A stretch of 64,000 bases of DNA. Source: Ewingella americana (GTDB taxonomy: Bacteria > Pseudomonadota > Gammaproteobacteria > Enterobacterales > Enterobacteriaceae). The position numbers and the translations under genes were made by a program. The stretch covers positions 1-64,000 of the forward strand of contig NZ_RCZD01000014.1 of NCBI RefSeq assembly GCF_006438725.1, read 5' to 3'. Position 1 is the stretch's first letter, and each line of letters begins with the position of its first letter. Of the stretch, positions 43,226-52,513 are shown piece after piece. Below the pieces are notes generated by a model that saw only the letters and a program-made list of their open reading frames with translations, was not told the origin of the DNA and ran no database searches.

Positions 43226-43825
43226 ATGACCGCAAAATTCTTTATACGTCTGGCTCTGCCCGCACTGCTCCTGCTTTCTGGTCTGAATCTGGCGCGTGCC
43301 GAAATGCCAGCCGACCACCAGACCGTCGAAGAGATGCCCAAAGCCCCTTATTTACTCGCCGGTGCGCCAACGTTTGAAATGACGCTGGTGAGTTTCCGTG
43401 AAAAGTACAACGCGGCCAACCCGACTCAGCAGATCAACGAATTCCGCGCCATCAGTGATAAATCCGCCAATGAGCCGCTGACCCGTGCGGCCAGCAAGAT
43501 TAATGAAAATCTCTACGCGTCGACGGCGCTCGAGAAAGGCACTGGCAAAATTAAAACCCTTCAAATTACCTATCTGCCCATTCAGGGACCTGAACAGAAG
43601 GCCGCACGCTCGCTCGCTATAAATTATATGGCCAATCTGATGCGGCAGTTCGATGCCAGTCTGTCAGTCGAACAAAGTGTGGCAAAAGTGGCCTCGCTGA
43701 TTGACAAAGGTAAAGGGCAGCAATTTTATCAACAACAGCTGGGTGCCATCCGTTATGTGATCTCCGATAACGGCGAGAAAGGGCTGACCTTCGCAGTTGA
43801 ACCCGTAAAACTGGCGCTGTCATGA
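43226..43825 (+). CDS. yiiQ: Periplasmic protein YiiQ (DUF1454)
   Basis: A 199-residue exported protein (same length as E. coli YiiQ) with a signal peptide ending ARAE near residue 25. A DUF1454 body follows, with TFEMTLVSFREKYNAANP and ITYLPIQGPEQKAAR. The function is unknown. The ATG at 43226 is preferred: the frame is open upstream to 43046 but that part lies in the yiiR promoter region. tpiA follows. Confidence 0.93.
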   Translation: MTAKFFIRLALPALLLLSGLNLARAEMPADHQTVEEMPKAPYLLAGAPTFEMTLVSFREKYNAANPTQQINEFRAISDKSANEPLTRAASKINENLYASTALEKGTGKIKTLQITYLPIQGPEQKAARSLAINYMANLMRQFDASLSVEQSVAKVASLIDKGKGQQFYQQQLGAIRYVISDNGEKGLTFAVEPVKLALS

Positions 43826-43959
43826 ACGCCGGCATGACGGCAATTAATGACAAAAAGCAAAGCCTTTACCACCAATCATCTCTATACTGTTGGGCAGGTA
43901 ATCTGCTTGTTTGGCAGAAATTTTAATCGACACTCGCGTCCCCTTTTGGAGGAAAAAAC

Positions 43960-44727
43960 ATGCGACATCCATTAGTGATGGGTAACTGGAAGCTGAACGG
44001 TAGTACCCACATGGTTAACGAACTGATCGCTGCATTGCGCACCGAATTGACCACGGTTGAAGGTTGTGGCGTTGCTATCGCACCACCAGAAGTTTACCTG
44101 TCACAGGCTAAACACGCACTGGCGGGCAGCCGTATTGCCTTAGGCGCACAGAACGTTGATGCCAACCTGTCCGGCGCATTCACCGGTGAAATCTCTGCCG
44201 ACATGCTGAAAGATATCGGTGCGAAATACATCATCATCGGCCACTCAGAACGCCGTACTTATCACAAAGAAACTGATGAGTTAATTGCTAAGAAATTTGG
44301 CGTACTGAAAACTGCAGGTCTGACCCCTGTGCTGTGCATCGGTGAAACCGAAGCAGAAAACGAAGCAGGCCAAACTGAAGCCGTTTGCGCTAAACAACTC
44401 GACGCAGTACTGAACACCCTGGGTGCGAAAGCGTTCGAAGGCGTAGTGGTTGCTTACGAGCCAGTTTGGGCTATCGGTACCGGCAAATCTGCCACCCCAG
44501 CGCAAGCTCAGGCCGTTCACAAATTCATCCGTGATCATATCGCCAAGCAAGATGCTGAAATCGCTAAACAAGTGATCATCCAATACGGCGGTTCTGTGAA
44601 CGACAAAAACGCAGCAGAACTGTTTGCTCAGCCTGATATCGATGGCGCGCTGGTCGGCGGTGCATCTCTGAAAGCTGATGCCTTCGCAGTTATCGTGAAA
44701 GCAGCAGCAGAAGCGAAAAAAGCGTAA
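43960..44727 (+). CDS. tpiA: Triosephosphate isomerase TpiA
   Basis: Glycolytic interconversion of DHAP and glyceraldehyde 3-phosphate. The 255 residues match E. coli, with NWKLNG (catalytic Lys), GHSERR (catalytic His) and [13 protein letters not shown] (catalytic Glu). The ATG has GGAGG upstream. It ends at a strong terminator. Confidence 0.98.
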   Translation: MRHPLVMGNWKLNGSTHMVNELIAALRTELTTVEGCGVAIAPPEVYLSQAKHALAGSRIALGAQNVDANLSGAFTGEISADMLKDIGAKYIIIGHSERRTYHKETDELIAKKFGVLKTAGLTPVLCIGETEAENEAGQTEAVCAKQLDAVLNTLGAKAFEGVVVAYEPVWAIGTGKSATPAQAQAVHKFIRDHIAKQDAEIAKQVIIQYGGSVNDKNAAELFAQPDIDGALVGGASLKADAFAVIVKAAAEAKKA

Positions 44728-44748
44728 GTTTTGCTTTAACGCTGCATA

Positions 44749-44785
44749 AAAAAACCCCGACTTCATAATGAAATCGGGGTTTTTT
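44749..44785 (+). terminator. Terminator of tpiA
   Basis: AAAAAACCCCGA pairs with TCGGGGTTTTTT around a 13-base loop, 21 bp after the tpiA stop. Confidence 0.9.
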
Positions 44786-44800
44786 ATTAGGTGAATCCCA

Positions 44801-44923
44801 TGCCCTAAATAATTGGCGTTGTACCAGGGCGGCAAGAGAGCGAATCCCGAATCACGGACTCAAGTCAGTGATCCGGGTGAGTAAACGCAGCCAACACAGG
44901 TACAACTTCAAGTATGACGGGCA
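44801..44923. repeat. 123-bp palindromic intergenic repeat between tpiA and sbp
   Basis: An imperfect palindrome with ends TGCCC and GGGCA. The arms carry AGGGCGGCAAGAGAGCG and GCAGCCAACACAGGTACAA, and it ends CTTCAAGTATGACGGGCA. This is a MITE-like repeat type that I recall as common in Serratia, Yersinia and relatives. A shortened reverse copy lies at 17308-17376. It touches the sbp stop codon and may serve as an sbp terminator or mRNA end. Confidence 0.78.
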
Positions 44924-45913
44924 TTAGCGCTTACTGATTTGGTCGAAGATACCACCGGTAGAGAAGTGATCCTTCTGCGCCTCGGCCCAGGTACCAGCGA
45001 CCTGCTCAATGGTGAACAGTTTCAGCTGTGGAAATTCTGCGGCAAATTTCTTCTCGACGGCTGCGTCACGCGGGCGGTAGTAATTTTCCGCAGCAATGGT
45101 CTGCCCTTCCGGTGAATAGAGATATTTCAGGTAAGCATCAGCCACGTCGCGGGTACCCCGCTTATCAACGACCTTGTCCACCACCGAAACCGTTGGTTCT
45201 GCCAGAATAGACTCACTCGGCGTCACGATTTCAAATTTATCTTTGCCCACCTCTTTGGTGGCCAGCAACGCTTCGTTTTCCCAGGCAATAAGCACATCAC
45301 CGATGCCACGCTCAACGAAGGTATTGGTTGCACCACGTGCGCCGGAGTCCAGCACTTCGACGTTTTTATATAATGCTTTGACGAAGTCCTGCGCTTTGGC
45401 TTTGTCATTATTATTGTGATGCAGGGCATAACCCCATGCTGCCAGATAGTTCCAGCGTGCGCCGCCTGAGGTTTTCGGGTTCGGCGTAATGATCGACACG
45501 CCCGGTTTGATCAAATCATTCCAGTCATGAATTTGTTTCGGGTTGCCCTTCTTCACCAGGAAAACGATGGTCGAGGTATAAGGTGCAGAATTATCCGGCA
45601 GACGTTTGATCCAGTTCTTATCAATGCGGCCGCGCTCGGCGATGGCGTCCACATCATAGGCCAGTGCCAGCGTTACCACATCGGCTTCAATACCGTTAAT
45701 GACTGACGTTGCCTGCTTGCCTGAACCGCCATGCGATTGACGAACGGTCACGGTGTCGCCGGTTTTACCTTGCCAGTATTTGCTGAAAGCCTTGTTGTAT
45801 TGCTCATAGAGTTCACGCGTCGGATCATATGACACGTTCAGGATTTGAATATCTTTGGCAATGGCTCCCGTTGCGACCAGCAGTAATGCCAGACCTACAC
45901 CCCATTTATTCAT
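44924..45913 (-). CDS. sbp: Periplasmic sulfate-binding protein Sbp
   Basis: Binds sulfate for the CysTWA ABC transporter. The ATG at 45913 gives 329 residues, as in E. coli, with a signal peptide ([20 protein letters not shown], cut after residue 19). Family motifs are [23 protein letters not shown] and [17 protein letters not shown]. The frame is open nine codons further upstream, which is not conserved. It lies next to pfkA as in E. coli; cdh, between tpiA and sbp in E. coli, is absent. Confidence 0.97.
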   Translation of the reverse strand: MNKWGVGLALLLVATGAIAKDIQILNVSYDPTRELYEQYNKAFSKYWQGKTGDTVTVRQSHGGSGKQATSVINGIEADVVTLALAYDVDAIAERGRIDKNWIKRLPDNSAPYTSTIVFLVKKGNPKQIHDWNDLIKPGVSIITPNPKTSGGARWNYLAAWGYALHHNNNDKAKAQDFVKALYKNVEVLDSGARGATNTFVERGIGDVLIAWENEALLATKEVGKDKFEIVTPSESILAEPTVSVVDKVVDKRGTRDVADAYLKYLYSPEGQTIAAENYYRPRDAAVEKKFAAEFPQLKLFTIEQVAGTWAEAQKDHFSTGGIFDQISKR

Positions 45914-46051
45914 CGCACTTTCTCCCAGAAATAGTCTCAATAGATTGGATTTACCGAATCAGATAGAGAGAGCCTGCCAGAGAAAAATAAAACAATTAAA
46001 GATTAAAAGGTGTTCTGCTATTCCATTCAGGAATAAAGAAATGATGTACAT

Positions 46052-46077
46052 AAAAAAAGCCCCCGCAAGCGGAGGCT
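46052..46077 (-). terminator. Terminator of pfkA
   Basis: On the minus strand AGCCTCCGC pairs with GCGGGGGCT (one mismatch), followed by seven Ts, 25 bp after the pfkA stop. Confidence 0.82.
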
Positions 46078-46101
46078 CTCTGACTGAGGCGATAATCTGT
46101 T

Positions 46102-47088
46102 TTAGAACAGTTTTTTCGCCGTGTCGTACCAGTCTTCTTTGAATTTACTTTTCTTATTCTCAGGAGAGATACAAACCGAGATCAATTCATGCACCATTTT
46201 CTCGTTTTGTACACCCACACAGAAGCCACCCAGTGAGTAGTCGCGGTCTTTCTCCAACAGCAGATCGACAGCATAAGCGCCCATACGGGAAGCTAAAATA
46301 CGGTCATAAGCAACCGGCGCACCACCGCGCTGAATGTGGCCCAGGACTGTGCCTCGGGTTTCACGGCAGGTTTCTTTCTCAATATATTTAGCCAGCTCAT
46401 CGATATCATCCAGCTTTTCTGTGATGGCCACGATGGCGTGCTTTTTACCTTTCGCGATGCCGGCTTTGATTTCAGCAACCAGATCATCACGTTTGAACTC
46501 AACTTCTGGAATCGCGATAAACTCGCAACCACCGGCAATGGCAGCAGCCAAAGTCAAATCACCGCAATAGCGGCCCATCACTTCAACGATAGAGATACGC
46601 TGGTGTGAAGAAGAGGTATCACGTAAGCGGTCGATAGCTTCAACCACTGTACCCAAAGCAGTGAAGAAACCGATGGTGTAGTCAGTACCGGCCACATCGT
46701 TATCGATAGTGCCTGGCAAACCGATACAGCGAATACCGCCTTCTTTAGTCAGCAGATCTGCACCGGCATAAGAACCGTCACCACCGATAACCACCAGGCC
46801 ATCGATACCACGGTCTTTCATATTCTGCAGGGCAATTTTGCGTTTTTCCGGATCACGAAACTCAGGGAAACGCGCAGAACCCAGGAAAGTACCGCCGCGG
46901 TTAATCATATCGGACACGCTATAGCGGTCCAGTTTTCTCATGCGGTTTTCATACATGCCAAGGTAGCCATCTTCAATACCGAAAACTTCCAACTCTGCTG
47001 ACAACGCTGCGCGTACAACACCGCGAATGGCAGCATTCATGCCTGGCGCATCGCCACCACTTGTCAGTACACCGATTTTTTTAATCAT
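46102..47088 (-). CDS. pfkA: 6-phosphofructokinase I PfkA
   Basis: ATP-dependent phosphorylation of fructose 6-phosphate, the committed glycolytic step. The ATG at 47088 gives 328 residues (E. coli 320), beginning [36 protein letters not shown] holds the catalytic Asp and [11 protein letters not shown] is present. The extra length lies near the C-terminus (KDRDYSLGG and KKSKFKED). The frame is open 16 codons upstream but not conserved. A Cra operator lies upstream. Confidence 0.97.
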   Translation of the reverse strand: MIKKIGVLTSGGDAPGMNAAIRGVVRAALSAELEVFGIEDGYLGMYENRMRKLDRYSVSDMINRGGTFLGSARFPEFRDPEKRKIALQNMKDRGIDGLVVIGGDGSYAGADLLTKEGGIRCIGLPGTIDNDVAGTDYTIGFFTALGTVVEAIDRLRDTSSSHQRISIVEVMGRYCGDLTLAAAIAGGCEFIAIPEVEFKRDDLVAEIKAGIAKGKKHAIVAITEKLDDIDELAKYIEKETCRETRGTVLGHIQRGGAPVAYDRILASRMGAYAVDLLLEKDRDYSLGGFCVGVQNEKMVHELISVCISPENKKSKFKEDWYDTAKKLF

Positions 47089-47191
47089 GACTACCTCTGA
47101 ACTTGTAGATGCAATTTCTTTAGAATTCTTGAGCATGCCTTTTGGCCCGGATATTACTGGTACTCGTTGGCGAATGCCGTTTGATGCTAAT

Positions 47192-47226
47192 AGTATAACA
47201 AAACGTCATTGCTGAATTGATTCAAG
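47192..47226 (-). promoter_or_regulatory. pfkA promoter with Cra (FruR) operator
   Basis: GCTGAATTGATTCAAG (47211-47226) matches the Cra palindrome GCTGAATCGATTCAGC at 14 of 16 bases. A -10 TATACT lies at 47192-47197 on the minus strand, so bound Cra would cover the -35 area and repress pfkA, as in E. coli. Confidence 0.78.
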
Positions 47227-47813
47227 TCAGCAAGAATTCGCTTACTCTGCTAACCCTTGGGCAATTTACCGATCCACCCTGTTTTTACAACATATTTTCC
47301 GCGAACATCTGAGGGTTTCCTGTCGGCGGGTGACGACATCACGGTATCAAAATATGCTTTAAATGTAGCCGGCAACCGCGAAAACCAAAAGAATCTGGGG
47401 CAGCTAAAACGTCGTCAGCAGAAACATTTACCCTAAGAATAGCATTTTTCAGGGATACATCTGACTGATAATGCGAGATAAGTGGTAAATGGCTGAGCAG
47501 GAGAACAGAGGGTACGGCGCAGGTTTCTGCACGCGGCAATACGCCTGCGCTGTAGCATTTTGAGAGATAACGCCAATATGAATAGAGCCCCGGTGGCAAA
47601 TTTTGGGTTAAAAATATGAGGGCTGATAGACCGAAAACAGATACCAGGCGCCGAGAAATCACTCAACTCATTGATTTTATGTAATTATACATCTCTTCTT
47701 TAGCTTATCCGTTCGCGTAAATAGATAATATGGCATAACGCGCCCGTATAACTGGCTGGACAAACTGGGCCTGGACAAAAAAATTTGGCTGAGCGTAGGC
47801 GATATTCTGTGTT
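47227..47813. other. AT-rich gap downstream of the orphan gene, no intact gene seen
   Basis: No frame here has both a ribosome site and family features. A 33-codon plus-strand stretch (47729-47830) reads YGITRPYNWLDKLGLDK and onwards and could be the end of a decayed gene; NWLDKLGL loosely recalls the NWVDPLGL end of Rhs cores. A 107-codon minus frame (47339-47662) looks random. In E. coli fieF occupies this interval; no trace of it was found. Confidence 0.45.
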
Positions 47814-48413
47814 TCAGGTGGACGCTATAGATATGTATCTATTTACATTGGCGATTGCTGATTCTACTGAGATTACCTTATATTTCCAGCAGCTTATTTT
47901 ATTGGCCTGGGATTGCCCCACCAGACCGAAATATTGTTCCCAAGCATTACTATGGGTTAACAAGTCTGAAAACATTTTCCCGAGTTCAGTTGCTGTCCAA
48001 ACTGTTTTATAGCCATAACACCCCGTGGGAGCTGGCAACTTACGACTGATATATTGATCTAATGAATATTTTCCCTCATATGCCATGAGTACCGTATAAA
48101 CTCTTCCCCATGGATGTTCGTGCTGATACCAGGGAATGACGACAAAGTGATGAATTGTTGTGGCTCTAACCCCTTCAAGCAAAAAATGCCAGACTGCTGT
48201 CTCTGAATTTGCGCCGATAAACCCGAGTAAATTATTTATTTTCCCTTGTGTAAACACTTCCTTTTTGATGACCTCACCACTCGATAAATCATTTTGTACT
48301 TTTCCATAAATAGCATGCCCTATTTCAACCGATACCGCAGGGCAGTTTAATATACCCATAAGTTTTTTATGACTTAGAATAGTGTCTATCAGTTTTCTTC
48401 CTGAATTACTCAT
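47814..48413 (-). CDS. Hypothetical protein of unknown family (199 aa)
   Basis: I do not recognise this protein. It is a soluble-looking 199-residue product with no signal peptide or clear membrane segment. A central part is rich in His and aromatic residues (TIHHFVVIPWYQHEHPWG, near residues 90-107), and MAYEGKYSLDQYI follows. The ATG at 48413 has AGGATGAG upstream, which supports translation. It is visibly AT-richer than the flanking core genes and lies alone between pfkA and cpxP in place of fieF. An acquired orphan, perhaps an effector, immunity or phage-related gene, is possible but unproven. Confidence 0.6.
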   Translation of the reverse strand: MSNSGRKLIDTILSHKKLMGILNCPAVSVEIGHAIYGKVQNDLSSGEVIKKEVFTQGKINNLLGFIGANSETAVWHFLLEGVRATTIHHFVVIPWYQHEHPWGRVYTVLMAYEGKYSLDQYISRKLPAPTGCYGYKTVWTATELGKMFSDLLTHSNAWEQYFGLVGQSQANKISCWKYKVISVESAIANVNRYISIAST

Positions 48414-49163
48414 GCGAACTCATCCTATAAAGGGGTTTAAATGTGCGTTATTTATCGTGAAAGCAATGATAATAAAATCATATGATTATGGTCGGCATAT
48501 TGTCTCTATAGTCCTTCTAATCTTGAAACCTGCTCCACCAGGTCTTGAATGGGTGGGCGTTTTAAAAATTGGAAAGATTTTTAGAAAATAGTCACCATTC
48601 ATATAAGTGATATAAATAACAGTTTCATTTATGTTATGCAATCCCTTAAATACAGTGCAGATTAACTCTGTAAGAAGAGACGTGTTACTTTATTACGCCC
48701 AACAGTCATGGATTAAAAATGATTGCAGCATGCCGCTCTTGCACATAAACCCCACGCCATTTTTGAAAAAATCGGTCAGGCCGTTGAGTATTTAAATATC
48801 CTGTTGGAATAGGTGGAAACCGTTTCAACACTTTCAGTCATGTACCATACTTAAGCAGTCACGAGCTATTCCTATAGCCCGTCTAGCCGATTAGTGTGAT
48901 TTTTTATTTCCTCACTTTCTCTCTCAAGAGATTAAGCGTGTATAAATATTTATTCACCAGATAAATATTTGATTAAAGAAAATCATTCTTTATCAATACC
49001 TAACTTGTTAAATTATTCAGTCACGCTATTTTCCACATTTATATTTAGCCAAGGGAGCGTGGGTGAGTAGTCTCTAATGTGACTGAGGCTTTTTAAAATA
49101 CATCAGCAAGGGGAATGAATTGTTGGGATACTCAATCTGTTGAAGGTAGATTTAGCGGTTGAT
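48414..49163. other. AT-rich segment upstream of the orphan gene, no intact gene seen
   Basis: About 750 bp of AT-rich sequence with only short frames. One plus-strand run at about 48723-48812 reads LQHAALAHKPHAIFEKIG and onwards between two stops, perhaps a fragment of a lost gene. The promoter of the orphan gene should lie near 48420-48500. Confidence 0.45.
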
Positions 49164-49219
49164 AAAAAAAACCCACCTTTCGGTGGGGAAGACAGGGACA
49201 TTGTCTATGGCAAGGAAAA
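49164..49219 (-). ncRNA. cpxQ: CpxQ small RNA (cpxP 3' end)
   Basis: Beginning 10 nt after the cpxP stop, the minus strand reads TTTTCCTTGCCATAGACA, then TCCCTGTCTTCCCC and a CCCACC-GAAA-GGTGGG hairpin with eight Ts. From memory this matches the sequence and layout of the Hfq-dependent sRNA CpxQ, which RNase E cuts from cpxP mRNA to repress inner membrane stress targets. The hairpin doubles as the cpxP terminator. Confidence 0.85.
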
Positions 49220-49228
49220 ACAGGGGTA

Positions 49229-49735
49229 TTACTGGGTACTCATACTACTTGGCTTCTGGGCAGAAGTAGGGCGTAAGCCAGCCATCTGCTGCTGCATTTC
49301 TTGCATGCGCTGCTGATGTTTCTGGTTTAATAGGTTTTTCTGTTCAGGGCTTAGGAGATTGAACATTTGGTTGCGAATGCGGGCCATTTCGACCTGACGA
49401 TCCACCTGCTCCTGCGCCATCACTTCGGCCTGTGCCCTGACAGCTTTTTGATCAAAATTTTCAGCCGTAACCAGTTTGTGCATCACTTCCAGCTGATCGA
49501 CATTAATATGAGGTAAGTCTTTACGCGCCTGATGCATAAGATCACGCATCTGCTGGCGTTGCTGCTCAGTCAGGTTAACGCCATCAAACATGGTGTTGCG
49601 TTCCTGAGGTTTGTCCAGCATGTTGGTGTCGTGAGCGGCAGGGGCCACAGGCATCACGTTAGCGGTATCCGCTAAAACGACACCGGAACTCAGTGTCAGC
49701 ATTGAGGCCGTAACTAATGCAGCTACCTTAGACAT
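49229..49735 (-). CDS. cpxP: Periplasmic Cpx-pathway inhibitor and chaperone CpxP
   Basis: Periplasmic adaptor that dampens CpxA signalling and helps clear misfolded proteins. The 168-residue precursor has a signal peptide (to VVLAD near residue 23) and an LTxxQ-type helical body, with [13 protein letters not shown] and [18 protein letters not shown] at 49735 has AGGAG at 6 nt and is preferred over the GTG at 49738. It is divergent from cpxRA with a perfect CpxR box between. Its 3' end encodes CpxQ. Confidence 0.96.
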   Translation of the reverse strand: MSKVAALVTASMLTLSSGVVLADTANVMPVAPAAHDTNMLDKPQERNTMFDGVNLTEQQRQQMRDLMHQARKDLPHINVDQLEVMHKLVTAENFDQKAVRAQAEVMAQEQVDRQVEMARIRNQMFNLLSPEQKNLLNQKHQQRMQEMQQQMAGLRPTSAQKPSSMSTQ

Positions 49736-49819
49736 CACTCACTCCTATAGTCTTTATCGCTTATCGCGAATCATTGAAAAGCAGTCTAAACCTGCCGCTG
49801 CAAACAAGCGTCAGTGCTT

Positions 49820-49834
49820 GTAAAAGTACGTAAA
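49820..49834. promoter_or_regulatory. CpxR box between cpxP and cpxR
   Basis: GTAAAAGTACGTAAA is a perfect GTAAA-N5-GTAAA CpxR site, 53 bp before cpxR and 85 bp before cpxP, explaining Cpx activation of cpxP and autoregulation of cpxRA. Confidence 0.9.
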
Positions 49835-49886
49835 GTCATGGAATAGCGGCAATTGATGACGTATTTTGCGTCTAGAGGTAAATACA

Positions 49887-50588
49887 ATGAATAAAATTTT
49901 GTTGGTTGATGACGACCGTGAACTGACTTCACTCTTGAAAGAATTGCTTGAAATGGAAGGCTTTAATGTCGTGGTTGCTTACGATGGTGAGCAAGCATTG
50001 GAAAAGCTGGATAACAGCATCGATTTACTGTTACTCGATGTCATGATGCCGAAGAAAAACGGCATTGAAACCCTGAAAGAGTTACGCCAGCGCCATCAGA
50101 CGCCGGTGATTATGCTGACAGCGCGCGGAAGCGAGCTGGATCGTGTGCTGGGTCTCGAACTCGGTGCCGATGACTATTTGGCTAAACCTTTTAACGATCG
50201 TGAACTGGTCGCGCGCATACGCGCTATGCTGCGGCGCTCAAACTGGAGCGAGCAACAGCAAGCTGGAGAAAATAACGGTTCCCCGACACTGGAAGTTGAC
50301 GGGCTACAACTCAATCCTGGCCGCCAGGAAGCCAGCTTTGGCGGTGTCGCACTGGATCTGACCGGCACGGAATTCACTCTGCTTTATCTGCTGGCGAAGC
50401 ATTTAGGTCAGGTAGTCTCTCGTGAACATCTCAGTCAGGAAGTGCTGGGCAAACGCCTGACGCCATTTGACCGCGCCATCGATATGCATATTTCGAATCT
50501 TCGCCGAAAACTGCCCGATCGTCAGGATGGACACCCATGGTTTAAAACCCTGCGTGGACGCGGGTATCTGATGGTATCTGCTACATGA
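49887..50588 (+). CDS. cpxR: Response regulator CpxR
   Basis: OmpR-family regulator of the envelope stress response. The 233 residues start MNKILLVDDDREL, have the phosphorylated Asp51 in LLLLDVMMP, Lys in DDYLAKPF and a C-terminal winged helix (FDRAIDMHISNLRRKL). The ATG at 49887 has AGAGG upstream; the frame is open 7 codons further. Its stop overlaps the cpxA start. Confidence 0.98.
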   Translation: MNKILLVDDDRELTSLLKELLEMEGFNVVVAYDGEQALEKLDNSIDLLLLDVMMPKKNGIETLKELRQRHQTPVIMLTARGSELDRVLGLELGADDYLAKPFNDRELVARIRAMLRRSNWSEQQQAGENNGSPTLEVDGLQLNPGRQEASFGGVALDLTGTEFTLLYLLAKHLGQVVSREHLSQEVLGKRLTPFDRAIDMHISNLRRKLPDRQDGHPWFKTLRGRGYLMVSAT

Positions 50589-51955
50589 TCAACAGCCTGA
50601 CGGCACGCATCTTTGCTATTTTCTGGTTTACCGTCGCCTTAGTATTGATGCTGGTCCTAATGGTGCCAAAGCTCGATTCACGCCAGTTAACTCCGCTGCT
50701 CGACAACGAACAGCGGCAGGGCCTGATGATAGAGCAGCATGTAGAAGCCGAACTGGCAGGCGACCCGGCCAACGACCTGATGTGGTGGCGCCGCTTGTTC
50801 CGCGCTATCGACAAATGGGCGCCGCCCGGCCAGCGTCTGCTGCTGGTCACCAGCGAAGGTCGGGTGATTGGCGCGCAGCGTAATGAAATGCAGATTGTCC
50901 GTAACTTTATCGGCCAGTCTGATAACTCCGATCGTCCCAAAAAGAAAAAATATGGCCGCGTCGAAATGGTCGGTCCTTTTTCTGTGCGTGACGGCGAAGA
51001 TAACTATCAGCTTTACCTGTTACGACCGGCCAGCAGCCCACAGTCAGACTTCATCAACCTGATGTTTGACCGTCCATTGCTGTTGCTGATTGTCACCATG
51101 TTAATCAGCTCACCGTTGCTGCTGTGGCTCTCATGGAGTCTGGCCAAACCGGCCCGTAAGCTGAAAAACGCCGCTGATGACGTAGCGCGCGGTAATCTTA
51201 AGCAACATCCTGAACTGGAAGCCGGACCGCAGGAGTTCCTCGCCACCGGTGCCAGTTTTAACCAGATGGTCAGCGCACTGGAACGCATGGTCAACGCGCA
51301 ACAGCGCCTGATTTCGGACATCTCGCACGAGTTAAGAACGCCGCTGACGCGGCTGCAGTTGGCCACCGCACTGATGCGTCGCCGTCATGGTGAAGGGAAA
51401 GAGCTGCAACGCATTGAAATGGAAGCACAACGCCTCGACAGCATGATCAATGACTTGTTGGTATTGTCCCGCAGTCAGCATAAAAACGAGCTGACGCGCG
51501 AGATACTGAAAGCCAATGATCTTTGGGCTGATGTCATTGATAACGCACAGTTCGAAGCTGAGCAGATGGGCAAAACGCTGGAAGTACCTGCCCCTCCAGG
51601 CCCGTGGAAGCTGTTCGGTAACCCAGCGGCACTCGACAGTGCCCTGGAAAACATCGTGCGTAATGCTCTGCGTTACTCCAATACTCACATTGCGCTGAAT
51701 TTTTCCTGTGACAGCGACGGCATCACCATCACGGTGGATGATGACGGTCCGGGTGTCAGTGAAACCGATCGGGAGCAGATTTTCCGGCCCTTCTACCGGA
51801 CTGACGAAGCACGTGATCGGGAGTCTGGCGGTACGGGGCTGGGGCTGGCGATTGTCGATACTGCCGTTCAGCAGCATCGCGGTTGGGTAAAAGCCGAGGA
51901 CAGTCCGCTCGGCGGTCTGCGTCTTATCATGTGGCTACCGCTGCATCAGCGTTGA
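50585..51955 (+). CDS. cpxA: Sensor histidine kinase CpxA
   Basis: Inner membrane kinase/phosphatase for CpxR. The 456 residues have a first membrane helix (about 7-29), a periplasmic sensor domain, a second helix (about 164-184), HAMP, the H-box [15 protein letters not shown] with His248, and the ATP-binding N, G1 and G2 boxes ([24 protein letters not shown]). The ATG overlaps the cpxR stop by 4 nt. Confidence 0.98.
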   Translation: MINSLTARIFAIFWFTVALVLMLVLMVPKLDSRQLTPLLDNEQRQGLMIEQHVEAELAGDPANDLMWWRRLFRAIDKWAPPGQRLLLVTSEGRVIGAQRNEMQIVRNFIGQSDNSDRPKKKKYGRVEMVGPFSVRDGEDNYQLYLLRPASSPQSDFINLMFDRPLLLLIVTMLISSPLLLWLSWSLAKPARKLKNAADDVARGNLKQHPELEAGPQEFLATGASFNQMVSALERMVNAQQRLISDISHELRTPLTRLQLATALMRRRHGEGKELQRIEMEAQRLDSMINDLLVLSRSQHKNELTREILKANDLWADVIDNAQFEAEQMGKTLEVPAPPGPWKLFGNPAALDSALENIVRNALRYSNTHIALNFSCDSDGITITVDDDGPGVSETDREQIFRPFYRTDEARDRESGGTGLGLAIVDTAVQQHRGWVKAEDSPLGGLRLIMWLPLHQR

Positions 51956-51992
51956 GATTCTGCTATTCTGCGTCCCTCTAACAGGGGGGCGC

Positions 51993-52466
51993 ATGCTTAA
52001 TATCGTATTATTTGAACCAGAAATCCCACCCAATACGGGCAACATTATCCGTCTGTGTGCCAATACCGGCTTCCAGCTACATCTGATCAAACCACTCGGT
52101 TTTGGCTGGGATGACAAAAAATTGCGTCGTGCCGGGCTCGATTACCATGAATTCGCCAGCATCAGGCATCACGCCAACTATGATGCTTTTCTTGACAGCG
52201 AAAATCCGCAGCGCATCTTTGCCGTGACGACCAAAGGCACGCCAGCGCACAGCGCGGTCAGTTATCACGAAGGGGATTTTCTATTATTTGGCCCGGAGAC
52301 GCGCGGGCTACCGGCGAGCATTCTGGACAATTTGCCCGCAGAGCAAAAAATCCGCATTCCGATGCAACCCGAAAGCCGCAGCATGAATTTGTCAAACGCA
52401 GTTTCTGTGGTGGTGTACGAAGCCTGGCGCCAACTAGGGTATTCCGGCGCAATCATCAAAGCCTGA
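51993..52466 (+). CDS. trmL: tRNA (cytidine/uridine-2'-O)-methyltransferase TrmL
   Basis: SPOUT enzyme methylating the wobble ribose at position 34 of tRNA-Leu isoacceptors. The 157 residues show the knot signature: N-terminal [28 protein letters not shown] and the C-terminal [23 protein letters not shown]. In E. coli trmL is far from cpxA; here it follows after 37 bp. A small hairpin (GCGTCCC/GGGGGGC) overlaps the ribosome site. Confidence 0.97.
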   Translation: MLNIVLFEPEIPPNTGNIIRLCANTGFQLHLIKPLGFGWDDKKLRRAGLDYHEFASIRHHANYDAFLDSENPQRIFAVTTKGTPAHSAVSYHEGDFLLFGPETRGLPASILDNLPAEQKIRIPMQPESRSMNLSNAVSVVVYEAWRQLGYSGAIIKA

Positions 52467-52482
52467 CGTCAAGACCTAAAGA

Positions 52483-52506
52483 AATGGCACGTGAACACAT
52501 GCCATT
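52483..52506. terminator. Weak bidirectional hairpin between trmL and cysE
   Basis: AATGGCA pairs with TGCCATT, with further inner pairing, between two convergent stops. T tracts are poor, so termination strength is uncertain. Confidence 0.4.
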
Positions 52507-52513
52507 GTCAGGC

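Noticed and set aside
47339-47662. A 107-codon minus-strand frame downstream of the orphan gene
   Set aside because: Composition looks random, with no motif and no convincing Shine-Dalgarno.
48382-48591. A 69-codon plus-strand frame overlapping the start of the orphan gene
   Set aside because: It overlaps the better supported gene on the other strand and has no recognisable feature.
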